Counted from the stretch's first letter, positions 43,507 to 55,750 are shown. The stretch: DNA of 64,000 bases from Narthecium ossifragum (GCA_963920575.1 OY986970.1:15397588-15461587); one strand, 5' to 3'. The notes: generated by a model from the sequence alone, not told the origin. Numbers and translations are program-made.

Positions 43507-43519
43507 TTGGTATCAGAGC
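43507..43519 (+). other. Primer binding site of D1 (initiator tRNA-Met)
   Basis: Perfect TTGGTATCAGAGC, one base after the LTR end. Confidence 0.9.
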
Positions 43520-43569
43520 TAGGTCTCTATTTTAGTGGTGTAACAACCCATAGAGGATCCTATCTGGAG

Positions 43570-43697
43570 ATGGAAAACGTAGAGGGACAAGCTACCAATA
43601 GGGCACCCTACTTCAATGCTTCAAATTATAATTTCTGGAAAACAAAAATGGAAATTTTTATACAATTTATGGATTATGAGGCTTGGATGATGATAGA
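43570..43697 (+). pseudogene. gag start of SIRE-like element D1, truncated
   Basis: The ATG opens MENVEGQATNRAPYFNASN, then YNFWKTKMEIFIQ and DYEAWMMI, the N-terminal block of copia gag. The ATG at 43570 is favoured because this block starts soon after it in related elements; an earlier in-frame ATG at 43495 lies in the LTR. It is cut after about 43 codons by a T LTR at 43698. Confidence 0.88.
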
Positions 43698-44783
43698 TGT
43701 GAGAACCTGTCCCTCTATTCCTGTAGCTCGTCATTGACCACAAGGGCAATTTGGTAAATTACACCTTGTCGGTTTGTTTCACACCCAAGTGGGCACACAC
43801 CGGCCTTGTTTTGGTGTTAGTGTTTGATTAGAATGGCTAGGTGGACTCGGGATCGAAAGAACCGGAATTGGGCTAGAGTTTGGCCCAATTCTGATTCCCT
43901 GTGCTGGTTGGATTGATCCAAACTCCACTTTGGATCGATCCAGGATGCACTAGGGAGTGGTCGCTGCTAGTGGAGTTCGGATCGATCCAAGAAGGAGTTT
44001 GGATTGATCCAACTCGAATTGGAGCGCCCGTATAAGAGCGGACGCGATGCTTCCTTTCTCTTTTTTCCGATTCCGCTGCGATTGGGCTAAGATCCGATGA
44101 AATCTTGAGAGGATTTAGGAAGATCCAAGGCTTGGCTTTGTGGATTGAAGTAGCTCTTGTCGAGGTAGGGTTTCTACCTACGGAGTTGGTTGGGTTTTCT
44201 CGTATTCTTGGTCGTTTTCGCCGAATTTGGGTTTGTTTTGAGTAGATCTCCATGTATAAGTGATGGTTTCCGGTTTGTAAGTCATGAGTAGCTTTGTGAG
44301 CATCAGATCTACCAACCCACCAAGTTTGGTGAAGTTTGGTTTGGTTTTCCGGCCGTGATCGTCGTCGAAAGTTGGTCGGAGTGCCGGTTGGGATTGATCC
44401 AGTTGGATATTAGTGCTCACTCCTACCCGGGCTGCGTTTTGCAGGTGCTGGCGCTAGCTCTTCTTCGGTCGCCCCTACCGGGCCGGTGTTTGGTGACATG
44501 GTGGCGTCTGGCGGTACTTGAGGTGCGGCGATCGTCGGTTATACCCTTTGTTTAGTTAGCCTCCTACGGGAGAGATTTTGTATAACTTTTACCCTGTTGA
44601 GGATTTGTATATATTTCAGTTTCAGTCTTTGAGGTTTGTAATTGTATGTTAATACAGGATGATTATGAATTGCTAGGGAGACCACTATGATTAGAGTGAA
44701 ATCTCGCCAAAATTTCCGCAGTAGGTTAGGTTCCGGTTCGCGTCGCCCGGCCCGGTTGGGCCTACGTGGGTCGGGGCGCGACA
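43698..44783 (+). mobile_element. Tekay-like LTR T9, internally deleted
   Basis: Starts TGTGAGAACCTGTCCCTC, ends GGGTCGGGGCGCGACA. Only about 1.1 kb: at about 44412 it jumps from early LTR sequence to the GCTCACTCCTACCC block that is normally about 1 kb further on. GATCGATC/GATTGATC sites (43914-44010) precede a TATA-like TATAAGAGCG (44031-44040). Flanking 5-mers ATAGA and AAGAT do not match. Confidence 0.82.
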
Positions 44784-45032
44784 AAGATAGCCGGAGATGG
44801 ATCTGGTTATCCGAGCTCTAACGAGGTCGAGATGGGTGTAGGAAGGATCGTGGCGGTGTGGGGAAGTTTTTTGACGTGGTTTAGGGTGATGGGAGGCCGT
44901 AGCTTGTTGGAATTGGTGAAAGATGGCGGAGTGGGTTGGGGTCTTGGTTACCGGCGCCGGAGGGGACGGTTTCTGTGAGGACCCGTTCCTCTGTCTTGTT
45001 GGTCTGTTTCCGCGTCGAGCGCGATCGGTTGA
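44784..45032 (+). mobile_element. Unassigned 190 bp plus the first 59 bp of another T LTR
   Basis: 44784-44973 is G-rich and may be LTR-internal DNA of T9 displaced by rearrangement. TGTGAGGACCCGTTCCTC at 44974 starts a T LTR, which is cut at 45033 by B3. Confidence 0.5.
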
Positions 45033-46454
45033 TGATGAGTCACTAAATATTCATACTTAAACCCCTTAATCTACCTTTGTTAGCCCGAGATTATTTGTAT
45101 TTGATAGTTTGTTAATTGATTTTAGGTTTAATGAAGATTCAAGTTACAAAATACAGAAAAAGACTAATATGTGGAAATTACGCCGCTCCGCTGTCATTTT
45201 GAAAATAATTCATCAAACTCCCCAGATAAATTTTAAATTCCTGAAATTTGTTGGACATCTAGAGTACATCAAGATGAACAACTTTTATGTTGGACACTTT
45301 GCAAGATTCTTGACAGATTAATACCAGTTTTGAAGACTATGAAGATAAACAGATGGTGGGAAACTGGTCCGTCGATGTTCCGTAGAATATTCGCCATATA
45401 TTCTAGATTAGTCCAAATATTATCAAATCTTCAGGATCGGCTAAAAGACATCTTAATCTACATCTTTAATGTTGAGCATGTTTCCAAATTCCAGCTTGTA
45501 TGGAGCCAGTTGCGACCGGAATAGACTACCAAGTTGTAGTAGGAGTCCAAGTTTGCCATAAGCCTAATTCCGGGAATACACCTATAAGAAGGTGTTTGCT
45601 GGCCCAAAATTGGATGCCCCCATAGAGAGAAAAGAGAGAATTAGGGTTTGGAAGATTTTATGGAGAAGACGGAGCCGCTGTGTGGATCCCAATCGTTCGT
45701 CATCGAATCTATGGCTTCCAACACAAAGATGAGTGACTGAATTATGTACTTATGGATCTCATGAAGCTTTAATGTAGCTTCTTTGTATTTTCTAGTTTGA
45801 TACTTGTATTCTTTTTCTAGACATAATCTTATAGATATGTTTCTAATGATAATAGTGTTGAGGGAACCCAGCTCCTTGACTTATATTGAAGGCAACCTGA
45901 TTTTGGTGATTAATGGTAGAGATCTATAGGATAGTTTTGATGTGGTTTGTGAATAACCGATGACATATTTTATGGTTAGTGACGATAGCTTGTGCTAAGG
46001 TTACCCCGAAGACAATGTATGCTAATCGAAGATAAATATGCCTTTGGAAAACACTCACCTTCTTTTAGGGATTCATGAAAGCTTAAGTAGCTGTGAATCT
46101 ATATTATCAAGAAAAGAAAACAAGAGAATAATTCGACAATACAGGAAGTGAAACTAAAGTGGATTGAGTAATCCCTAAGTTTTCTCTAATTAATATATTT
46201 CAATCTTTTTACATCGCTTTCTTAATTAGTTTTAATTAATAAGTTTTTAAAACCCAAATCAATCCTTTTCGCTTTGGGTTTAGAATTCCGAGATTTAATT
46301 CTAGTTTCTCCTTTATAATCAATGTTTTCCCTGTGATTCGATCCTGTATTTTATCACAATTCTACCCCATAGTTTAGTATTTTGAATAAGAGTTTATAAA
46401 TTCTAATTTTGATTGAGTTTGCATCTGATTTAATGACGCGTTTGCAAGCGATCA
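45033..46454 (+). mobile_element. 5' LTR of Athila-like element B3
   Basis: TGATGAGTCACTAAATATTC...GCAAGCGATCA, 1422 bp, followed by a tRNA-Asp-type PBS. It is more diverged from B1 than B2 is. Confidence 0.9.
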
Positions 46455-46459
46455 GTTTT

Positions 46460-46477
46460 TGGCGCCATTGCCAAAGA
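46460..46477 (+). other. Primer binding site of B3 (tRNA-Asp type)
   Basis: TGGCGCCATTGCCAAAGA, a degraded match to TGGCGCCGTTGCCGGGGA, starting six bases after the LTR end. Confidence 0.8.
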
Positions 46478-46639
46478 ATTCTTTTGATTTTTAATGGAGT
46501 ATCGATTTAATTTTCTCTTAACTCTTTTTTTGAGCGTAGTTAGATTTTTATTTTTAATTACTTTATTTTACATTTTTTTAGGATTTTTCTGACAATGTTC
46601 TGGAATTTTTGCAGCATTGGCATGATTTTATGTTGAAGC

Positions 46640-46800
46640 AGACGGACGGTCGACCGCCACATCGATCGCCGGTTCGACCGTCGTGCTCTACGATAGCCAC
46701 AGTTGACCGTGACATCGACCGCCGGATCGACCGAGAGGCTCTGTCAGGGAAAACGCTTCTCAGGGTCGATATGAGGATCGATCGTCGTGTCTCCAAGTAA
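46640..46800 (-). repeat. GGTCGATC block with a ~60-bp module in the B3 leader
   Basis: It lies between PBS and gag, not in the LTR. The minus strand of 46786-46724 reads CGATCGATCC, ATATCGACCCTG, GACAGAGCCT, the same module as in the LTRs of A1, D, E2 and G. B1 has at this position only an unrelated CGGTCGG/CCGACCG inverted repeat (11758-11787). Confidence 0.82.
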
Positions 46801-46954
46801 GGTTGCACAGTCCCACAATCACCGTGAGATCGACTGCAAGCGTAGCAGGTTAGTTTTCTTGCTGCAAAACTTTTTGTTTCAATTGTTGTTTTCCGGATTT
46901 TCTCCTCTCCTCCGAATATTCTGTTTTCTTTTTCTCTTTTTGGTGTGATCATGC

Positions 46955-48960
46955 ATGCAAGGCAGACGATCCTTAAATAACCCGCTGAAACCTTTGGATC
47001 TAGAAATAGATGCCACACTTCGAACAACTAGAACCTTAGAACAGAAATCTTTAAGTAATTACCAGGAACCCTTAAGTAACCTACAATCCTTAATGGTTGA
47101 AAAGGAGGACCATGTCATTGACCCTAATGATAATATGTGTAAGGGTGGAAATGATAATAATAATAGAGAAGTCCCAATTAAGAATCACTTCTTGCCTGGA
47201 CCTTATACCTATGCTTCTTGTATCAACCCACCTACCATCAATGCTACACATTATGAGATTAAGCCTAAGTGGATTACAACTTTACCTTCTTTCTATGGGC
47301 GTGAGAATGAGGATCCCTATGGACACATTGCTAGCTTCCTTGAAATCCTGTCCATGTTCAAACTTCAACATTTTAATGATGATGCCTTTAGACTCAAGCT
47401 TTTCCCTTTTTCTTTGAAAGATAAGGCTAAAAATTGGCTCCAAACATTAGCTCCAAATTCGATTTCAACATGGGATTAACTTCAGGATGCTTTCCTTAAA
47501 AAAATATTTCCCTATCATTAAAACTCAAAAGTATCGAACAATGATTATTTCTTGTAAGCAAAATGAAGATGAGATATTTCATGAAGCTTGGGAAAGATTT
47601 AAGGATCTTCTTAGAGAGTGTCCCTATCATGAGGTACCTGAGTGACAATTAACCCATTCATTTTATAATGGTCTTAATGATCATTATACGACAATGGTCG
47701 AAGCCTGCTGCAGTGGTATTGTTCTTAGTAAGCCATGGACTGCTCTTTGGTAAATGTATGACAAGCTTGCTGAATATTCACAACACAATGCCTCAATTTC
47801 TAGGAGTCGGTCTATCACTGTTCTTAATTCTTGGAGAATTCATGAAATTTCTGAATTCCAAAGTCTCGTCGTACAAGTAGCCCTCATAACTAAAGATTTA
47901 AATCAGTTGAAAACAGGTCAAACTCTTACTCAATAATTGCCTCACACTTCTTCCGAAACCTGTGCCATTTGCCTTAGCTCTAATCATCATATCATTGATT
48001 GTCACTTGGCTCCTAATTTCCCTGATTTTGTTTAGGAACAAGCTAATGCAACTTATGGTTTTTCCTATCCTCAAAACAATCATTATTCTAATACCTACAA
48101 TCCTGGTTGGAGGAATCATCCTAATTATAGTTGGAAGTCACAACAATCAAGTAACTTTCAAGGACCAAACAATACATCCAATACTTCTACTTTCAAGTAC
48201 CCACCAAAACCTTATGCAAATTCAAATCCTGGGTACCTTCCACATTATCTGCAGAATACACCTCTCAGCCTTCTCCTGCTGAACTATCTAATGAACCCAC
48301 ATTGAGTTCCATCATTGCAGTCATAAATGAAAATTTTAGTGGAATGAGAAGTGACCTAAAAAATGATATCTCTAAAATTCAGAATAATGTGTCTAGAATA
48401 GAGAACCAGTGTAATTCTAATACCCAATCCAATGCTAAATTTGAGAATTCATTGGGTCAACTTTCTAACACCTTGTCTAAAAGAGAGGAAGGACACTTGC
48501 CAAGTCAAGCTGTGACCAACCTGAGAAGCCAGCACTATGTAAAAAGCCAAAACTTTGAGAGTGTCAAAGCCATTGTGACTCTTAGAAGTGGCAAAACAGT
48601 AGATAATCAAATAGGTGAACCCATCAGTCTGGACGATCAAACACCCGATCTGACGATCAATCGTTCATCCGAAGATGATCCTTTTTTTCACCTGATATTG
48701 GCCCAGCTGATTCTAGAGAGCATGATCCAGCTAAATATATTCCAAAAGTTCATTTTCCAGCAGCTCTTAAGGATCCATCTTCAACCTTAAAAGCCTGAAA
48801 AACCGCCGAAGAAATCCTTGAGACCTTTAAGCAAGTCAACATCAACATACCTTTGCTTGATGCCATTAGATAGATTCTTTCTTATGTCAAGTTTCGTAAG
48901 GATCTGTGTACCCATAAATGCCAGGCTAAATCCAAAGTGTCTAAAAAGATCCTCCTTTCT
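46955..48960 (+). pseudogene. gag of Athila-like element B3 (frameshifted)
   Basis: The first open part (46955-47479) includes the capsid domain: FYGRENEDPYGHIASFLEI, then FRLKLFPFSLKDKAKNWLQTL. A stop at 47477 (Q of a TWDQL-like motif) and later shifts break it. The zinc knuckle C-x2-C-x4-H-x4-C (CAICLSSNHHIIDC) is intact at 47961-48002. A Tyr/Asn/Pro-rich stretch follows (about 48060), then a coiled-coil-like segment (48302-48560) and the ITLRSGK-like motif VTLRSGKTV near 48576. EEILETFKQVNINIPLLDAI (about 48805) is the usual lead-in to the protease. Gag packages element RNA. Confidence 0.88.
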
Positions 48961-48977
48961 GAGTAGTTAGTTCAATT

Positions 48978-49649
48978 TTGAAATATGATACACCTCCCAA
49001 ACTAAAAGATCCTAGTACCCCTACCATACCTTGTTTTATAGGAGACTATCATATAGATGATACCCTTCTTGATTTAGGTGCCAGTGTAAACCTTATGCCT
49101 TACTACCTTTACAAGGAATTTGGGATGGGAGAACTTAAGGAGACACCGGTAATTTTGCAATTAACTGATAGATCCATTAAGACTCCTAGAGGTATATTAG
49201 AAGACGTTTTACTTAAGGTGGACAATTTCTTCCTTCCTGTTGACTTTGTTGTTTTGGATATGGAGCTTGTTGTCCACTGCAAAAAGATTGTACCCATAAT
49301 TCTAGGACGTCCCTTTTTGGCTACAACAAATGCATATATAAATTGTCGAACTGGTGTTATGAATGTTTCTTTTGGACATATGCATGTTAAATCGAATATT
49401 TTTAAAACTGCAAGTTTGCCTGAGCAGGATGATGAATGTTATAATGTTGATATTTCAACTAAATGTATTGATGATAGATCGCATGCCATGATTGTTGATG
49501 AATTCTTTGATATTTTACACGATTATGACTCTGATAATGATGATGATGTTAATTTAGAAATTGCACAATCGAAAGATGATATTGACACACACAATCAGAT
49601 TTACCAACCGATAATTCAGAAGAATGATCAATCGGTCTGGACACAGTGA
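48978..49649 (+). CDS. Aspartic protease region of B3
   Basis: An open frame of 223 codons. The catalytic motif is DLGASVNLMP (about residues 31-41; DLG replaces DTG/DSG, usual in Athila/Tat). Then follow TDRSIKTPRGILEDVLLKV and VDFVVLD, and the second lobe motif IILGRPFLATT (about residues 108-118). An acidic tail (DSDNDDDVNLEI) replaces the link to RT. The first ATG is inside a longer pol frame, so this is not a true gene start. Downstream RT, RNase H and integrase are absent: the frame ends at 49649 and a non-coding region follows. This resembles B1, so B3 may belong to a lineage lacking pol enzymes. Confidence 0.87.
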   Translation: MKYDTPPKLKDPSTPTIPCFIGDYHIDDTLLDLGASVNLMPYYLYKEFGMGELKETPVILQLTDRSIKTPRGILEDVLLKVDNFFLPVDFVVLDMELVVHCKKIVPIILGRPFLATTNAYINCRTGVMNVSFGHMHVKSNIFKTASLPEQDDECYNVDISTKCIDDRSHAMIVDEFFDILHDYDSDNDDDVNLEIAQSKDDIDTHNQIYQPIIQKNDQSVWTQ

Positions 49650-50802
49650 AGATTGAAACTGTTTTTTGGATGGTTGAACCCCTTCCTCTTCGATCATCAC
49701 CCCTGCTCCATCATCTGGTTCCTGCTCTACCCCGACGTCTGTTTCCTCCCAGTGACCAACCCGATCACCTCTTTCCTTCGTCTTCCACCACCAGAACACC
49801 GCTTCCCTCCAACATCCTGTTCCACATTTCCATCGTCAGCCTCTACTCTCTTCAAAATCTTCTCTTCCACCACTAGTGCGCTTCGCTGGTTCCGACCCGG
49901 CTTCACTCTGTCCCTCTACCGTGACCTGCGACAAGTTTTCGCTTAATTCTTCGCAGACATGCATTGTGACCTCGTCAGGCCTAGCCAGATCTCTAAACTT
50001 CGATATGTCTCGATCGAGCCTATACTCCTACTCGTCTGATGCTAGTCCGCCCCACTCCCCGATATCAGAATTCACACCTGGAACTCCACTGTCGCATGTA
50101 TCGTGGTTCGCCTTAGACAATGACTCGATGAGCACTGCCGATTCCCCAACGCCACCATTGCCACCAACGGTTTTATGTTTTCCACCTAGGGTAATTTCTG
50201 ACTCTTCTGCACCTGTCAGATCGTCTGGCGAATATCCCGTTAGTGTTGAGTTCTACAGGGCGACCTCCAGTGAATTTGTTTGCCCGCATCGTTTATGATA
50301 TTCAACATGCTCCAGACCTTGATGACCCCTGGGTATCCTTCAAGACTCCCAATAGTTCAAAGCTTGTCGTGCCTCCACGTTCTCTCATTGATCCTCCTCT
50401 TCTGACACCTCTTGATTCACCATATGCATCGGATGACCCTGACTATCCGCCGACCTCGATGCCTAGTGACTATGATTCTTAAGACGAAGACAGCGAGGAC
50501 GAGATGGATCATGAATGAGGAGTTTTGCTGATTTCGTTTCTTTAGGACTATTTTAGTGGATGATTGCTTATCTAGGTTTTCTTTTATCGTGGTGAGATGG
50601 TTTGATGTAGAGATGCTAGTGTAGTGAGTTTTTATTTTTCTATTGGATTATAGTTTATATTTTGACTCATGTAGATGACCAATCATCAAAGTTTTATATT
50701 CAATTAAAATAAAGGATCTTCTGCCAAATATTTCCTTTATACCTTTTTGCTATTATTGCTATATTTTCCATTCTATTCTATTTGATCTTTTGGAAAGGTA
50801 TT
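49650..50802 (+). other. 3' region of B3 with a C/T-rich, Ser/Pro-coding island
   Basis: About 49660-50500 is GC-richer and has overlapping open frames (49876-50298 and 50243-50482) coding Ser/Pro-rich chains with an acidic end (EDSEDEMDHE after a stop). I recognise no domain. The AT-rich end (CTATTTGATCTTTTGGAAAG at about 50777) matches B1 near 14640. The element is cut about 200 bp before its expected PPT by the B4 LTR. Confidence 0.6.
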
Positions 50803-51807
50803 TGATCGCTCGCAAACGTCATCCTTAAAACATTGCTAATCTCAATCAAATCTTAAATTTATATCCTTATTCAATCACTAATACTACTACGTAGACTAAT
50901 GGTGAAATCCGGAGTCGAACAACAGGGAATTAGAAGAAAAAATCAAAATCAGTTCTCAAACCTCTAGATCTAAGCTAACAAGTTGAATGATAGATTGATC
51001 TAATTGAAACTATCTAAGAAAATATTAAGGTTTTAATCAAATGGAAAAGATGTCTTAGGAAATACACAATCCACCCTTAATCTTCCATAATTATCATCTT
51101 GATCACTTCTCTAAGCATTATGGATCGTATGGCTACAAGCTCACACGAATCCCGAAAAGAAGGTTTTATGTTTCCTAGGGCATAATCTATCTCTGTCTGG
51201 CATAAATAATCTTCGGTGCTACAATTACCTTAAGTTATTCTTCTCCTAATGACCTTAGTATGACTTATCTTCACGTAGCATAGATTATCTCAAAGGCAAA
51301 TCACAAATCACATGAAAACTTTCTCATGAATCTCTACAATCAAGTACAACGATTAAGTAGGACTAAGAATACGTCAACGGAACTTTGTTCCTTCAACTCT
51401 ATAATCATTAAAAACATATTCATGAGATTATACATAAAGAAGTTCACAAAATTCCAATCGGTTTTATTGGGTCTTCACTGCCATGTCATTAATTAATTTC
51501 AGCCTTTCTCAAATTTCAGTTTTCATAGATCAAATTGTTCTTCAAAACTAGCACCAATCTATAGTGAATCCACAGTGTTCAGCATGAAAGTTGTAAAACT
51601 GGAAGTCTTCTTTCATATACCAGAATTTAAGAATGTTCGATGAAGTAGTCTTTTTGTAGAATTTACATATTTTTGGCCGAATTTCTTGTATTTCTTCTCA
51701 AATCCTACTTAAACCTGAAATCAAACAATATTATATCAAATACACCTGCTCTTAGTCTAACAAAGGTAATTTAAGGGGTTAAATTATGAATAATTAGTGA
51801 CTCATCA
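50803..51807 (-). mobile_element. 3' LTR of Athila-like element B4 (minus), internally shortened
   Basis: Left end TGATCGCTCGCAAACG, right end AGTGACTCATCA, next to the PPT. Length is 1.0 kb against 1.45 kb for B2: LTR-internal sequence after about 51420 is missing. Confidence 0.9.
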
Positions 51808-51845
51808 TACCCCCCAACTTACACTTTGCTAGTCCTCAAGCAAAG
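51808..51845 (-). other. PPT and pre-PPT stem-loop of B4
   Basis: On the minus strand, CTTTGCTTG-AGGA-CTAGCAAAG (51845-51824, one mismatch) precedes the PPT GTTGGGGGGTA. Same layout and AGGA loop as A1 and B1, with a different stem. Confidence 0.75.
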
Positions 51846-52179
51846 AAAAGATAAAAAGAAAACAATAAATCTAACTAGTCACTTTCGTAGGTCTCACACT
51901 TGCACTTAACATGTGTAACAAGCCTTTAAAACCCTGGTTTATCCCAATGGAGGAGTTACAGTCTCCTGAGGGTTTTCAGGGATGACACCCACAAACATCT
52001 AGACATTCCCTTGAATATACCATTAGAAATCAAGCACAATATTCATCAACTCTAATGCATGAAATATAAATCATATCTATGAATAAACCTTTCAACTCAT
52101 AGTCACATAAAAATATAGTAAATTAAAACTCAGTTATCGTCTGGATCCGTCAATATAACGGACTCAATAATGTCTCCGT

Positions 52180-53260
52180 GTTGAATGTCCTCAACATAAG
52201 GTTTCAATCAACTTGGGTCCTGAATTGCCCATTAACTTTAGTGATCTCATTTGTACTTGGGTCCTAAATTTCTACGGCACCATGTGAGAATGCTTGTGTG
52301 ATAATATAGGGTCAAATCCACCTTGAGCGTAATTTACCCGGGAAAAGACGTAATTTTGCATTAAATAACCAAACTTTCTGTCCGACGACAAGGGTTTTCC
52401 TTAAAATGTGTTTATCATGGAAAACATTTGTCCTATCTTTGTAAATTTTGGAGTTTATATAAGCATCATTGCGAATTTCCTCGAGCTCAATTATGCTCAA
52501 CTTTCTATTGGCAGTTATTTCATTTGAATCAAAGTTTAATTTCTTGATAGCCCAAAAGCACGATGTTCCCATTTCACAGGCAGATGGCAAGCTTTACCAA
52601 ACACTAATCGATACGGTGACATACCAATCAATGTTTTATAAGCTGTTCTATATGCCTAGAGTGCGTCATCAAGCTTGTTTAGCTAATCCTTTCGGTCTAG
52701 ACGGACAGTCTTTTCCAGAATACGTTTAATTTCCCTATTAGAAAGTTCTACCTGGACACTAGTTTGAGGATGATATGGGGTGGCTATCTTATGAGTGATG
52801 GAGTACTTTTTAAGAAGGGACTTAAAGTGTTGATTTAAGAAATGAGAGATGCCATCACTTATGATCGCATGAGGAAAACCAAATCGAGAAAAAATGTTAC
52901 GTTGAAGGAACTGAATCACAACCTTATGCTCATTCGATTTCGTTGCTATGGTTTCAACCCATTTTGAAATATAATCAACATCAACTAAATTGTATTGAAA
53001 GCCAAAAGAAGGTGGAAAGGGACCCAAGTCAATACCTCGGACATAAAAAATTTAGGCAAGTAAAATCGGAGTTTGTGGCATTTGATCACGGCGTGATAGG
53101 TTTCCGGTTTGTTGGCATCGAAAACAGAATTTACAGAAGGCATAGGAATCTTTGAATATAGAAGGCCAATAAAATCTGCATTGCAAAACTTTTGCAGCAA
53201 TTTTCCTCGCAGAGAAGTGACCACCACACTCAAGCGTGTGACAGAACGTTCAAATAACAT
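52180..53260 (-). pseudogene. Integrase of Athila-like element B4
   Basis: On the minus strand: remnant HHCC finger (CFRCQQTGNLS near 53120), core Asp in a [16 protein letters not shown] block, Asp in [10 protein letters not shown], Glu in [11 protein letters not shown], then [11 protein letters not shown] and [11 protein letters not shown]. All three DDE residues are present. Stops and frameshifts (near 53028, 52680 and 52312) break the frame into three pieces. No chromodomain. The lineage is the same as A1's integrase but clearly diverged. Confidence 0.9.
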
Positions 53261-53339
53261 GGATTTTAGGTTCTGCCCAAATATCTGATCTGAATAATAC
53301 TTAAAGAGCTCAGGATCTTCCCAAATATAGTATCGAATC

Positions 53340-54283
53340 TGAGAAAAGAATCGATCTTTATTGTGTTTGGAGCAAGAGTTTGGAATTTTACCTTTCGAGA
53401 TAGTTGACTATGTGTGCATACCAGGGCTGTGAGATGCGAGTTATCTGAAAAAGATCCTCATCTGGAAAAGAAGCACTAACACGGATCATATCAATGATGT
53501 ATTCCAAAGGAAGGCGTGAAAGGTAAGGAATAATCAGGTGCATGAACTATGGGAGCAAAAGCTAAAAGGTCATGGATTGTTTTGAAAGCATTTAAGCAAG
53601 CATCATCGAAGACAAAAGGAGCATCCTTGGCAAGAAGCTCACACAAGGGTTTTGAAATTTTTGAAAAATCTTTGATGAATCGATGATAGAATCTTGCATG
53701 ACCTAAAAAGGACCGAATTTGACGCACAGAACAGGGTGGGGGAAATTTTTTGATTAAATCCACTTTGGCTTTATCAACTTCAATACCTTTTTTAGATACA
53801 ATGTGTCCAAGCACTATTCCCTCTTGAACCATAAAATGACTCTTTTCTCAACATAAAACCAAATTAGTTTCAATGCATCGTTCAAGGACTTTTGTCAGAT
53901 TTTCAAGGCAAGTTTCAAAAGAAGGGCCGAACACAGAAAAATCATCCATAAAGACCTTTAAGATTTTATCAAGCATATCAGAGAAGATGCCCATCATACA
54001 CCTTTGAAAAGTCATAGGTGCATTACATAGGCCGAACGACATCCTTCGGTACACAAAGGTACCAAAAGGGCAAGTGAAAGTTGTCTTCTCTTGATCTTTA
54101 GGATCAACTGCAACTTGATTGTACCCTGAATAGCCATCGAGCAAACAATAAAAGCTTTGAACGAAAAGGCGTTCAAGAATTTGATCAATGAATGGTAAAG
54201 GGAAATGATCTTTCTTAGTGAGGGCATTGAGTTTTCTATAATCAATGCAAACTCGCCATCTCGTAGTTTGGCGAGTCAGAACC
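53340..54283 (-). pseudogene. Reverse transcriptase and start of RNase H of B4
   Basis: On the minus strand: VCIDYRKLNALTKKDHFPLP-like start at about 54250, LLDGYSGYNQ, FGTFVYRRMSFGLCNAP, the catalytic FMDD (VFMDDFSVFG), then GHIVSKKGIEVDKAKVD, RSFLGHARFYHRFIKDFSK and ELLAKDAPFVFD. A frameshift near 53840 separates two halves. The RT N-terminus is cut at 54283 by the E3 LTR, so gag and protease of B4 are missing. Confidence 0.9.
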
Positions 54284-55160
54284 TGTGAGGACCTGTACCT
54301 CCAACCTGGTCCAACCGCGTCGGTCGAGGGTCGGGTTCGGTTGGTTTGGCTCAGTTGGTCTTGTTTCGCGATCCCCTTTGATCGTTACGGCTCCGGGGGT
54401 AATTTGGTAAATTACCCTAGGCGGAGTTGGTTTCACACACACGGCCTTGTAATGATGTATGTGCTTGACTAGACTATCAGGAGCACCATAGCTCGGAGGA
54501 TCTGGGTTTGATCATAAGGATCAAGATTTAAGCGGCTAGGATCAGATCCGGTTGATCGGATGGCCAAGATCTAATCTTGAGTCGTTCAATAATAAGAGCC
54601 CTTTCCTTTTCCTTTCCTCCATGAGGGTTTCAGCCGCAATAGAGAGGGAGAGGGAGAGAAATGACGACGGCGGACGCCACCGTGACCAGAGAGGGAGAGG
54701 GAGAGAGACGACGACGGTGGACGCCACCGTGACAGAAGAGGAGAGGCGAACATTGCGACCGCGGCGAGGCGACTGTGGCAGAGACGGAGAGGTTGACGAC
54801 GACGACTACGGCCAGAAAAGGGGAAGATAGGAGAAGATCTCGACGCCAGAGGTAGGGAACTCTAGCCTAATCTTTGATTAGGATTTTAGGACGGGCTTTG
54901 ACGCATGATATCTTGGAGTATGTTGATCTCATGACTGCGTGTTGATGTTTCTTCTCTCTTCTTTGCTGCGGTTTCTTAGATCTTTGGATGCCAATGGACT
55001 TCTTATGAGATTTCTTGCTTGCTTCTGTGGTTTTTGGTTTTGATCGATGGTTTTTTGTGGATTTTCTTCTCCTCTGTTCTTGGTTGGCCGGATACCGGAG
55101 GCCCTCCTGTCCATTTTCGCGATTTTTTCCCATGAGTCTCCTGGTGTTAGTTTGGGTTTG
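54284..55160 (+). mobile_element. E-family LTR E3, left part
   Basis: Starts TGTGAGGACCTGTACC at 54284, preceded by GAACC. It continues into LTR-internal DNA and is interrupted by the A2 solo LTR at 55161; it resumes at 58188. The open frame at 54552-54830 (Arg/Glu/Asp-rich from GAGAGGGAGAGG repeats) is low-complexity LTR sequence. Confidence 0.8.
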
Positions 55161-55494
55161 TGATGAGTGCATGAAAGTGCACTCTGAGCATGACTAAGAG
55201 CAGCTTATTTGCTGAGTTTTCATGATTAATATAGACAATTTCGTCCGTATATGTTGCTTCACAAAGTTATTTATATTATACAGGAAATTGAAGCAAAGAT
55301 GGGTCGTTAACGCCAAAACTGTACCTTCTACGAAGGAACTAGATGATGTGCTATACGTAGTTTGAAAGCTCGATAAGTCTAGTTTCTGGATAATTTTACG
55401 GTTCGTGATTCCGAGTTTTCTAGAGGAAGTTACGGCAATATTAGTACCAACGGCGCAGTCTGGATGGCAAAACAGTAAATACTCAGGAAAGACG

Positions 55495-55750
55495 GATCGA
55501 TCATGTTCCCTAAAAGGATACATCCTTTTATGCAAACAGACCTAACATAACGCATACTTTTCAGATGATCATAGAAGGATCGATCCCCCTTTCACTCGAG
55601 AATATTGAGGAAATCGTCAAGGAGAAGGATCGATCTTTCTCCTATCGAAGGATCCATCCTACTATCCATTCTACTGAGAAGGATTGATCATGCTTCTATC
55701 AAAGAAATAGAGAAGAAGAAGATCAATCCTTGGCCTTTAGAGGATCGATC
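55495..55750 (+). repeat. Decayed GATCGATC pairs in A2 LTR
   Basis: Pairs at 55495/55517, 55628/55651 and 55721/55743 (22, 23, 22 bp). One member of each pair has a substitution. The same places hold intact pairs in A1. Confidence 0.8.

Noticed and set aside
49876..50298. Ser/Pro-rich frame as a host gene
   Set aside because: Lies between protease and the pre-PPT zone of B3, overlaps other open frames of the same composition, and has no recognisable domain or intron structure.
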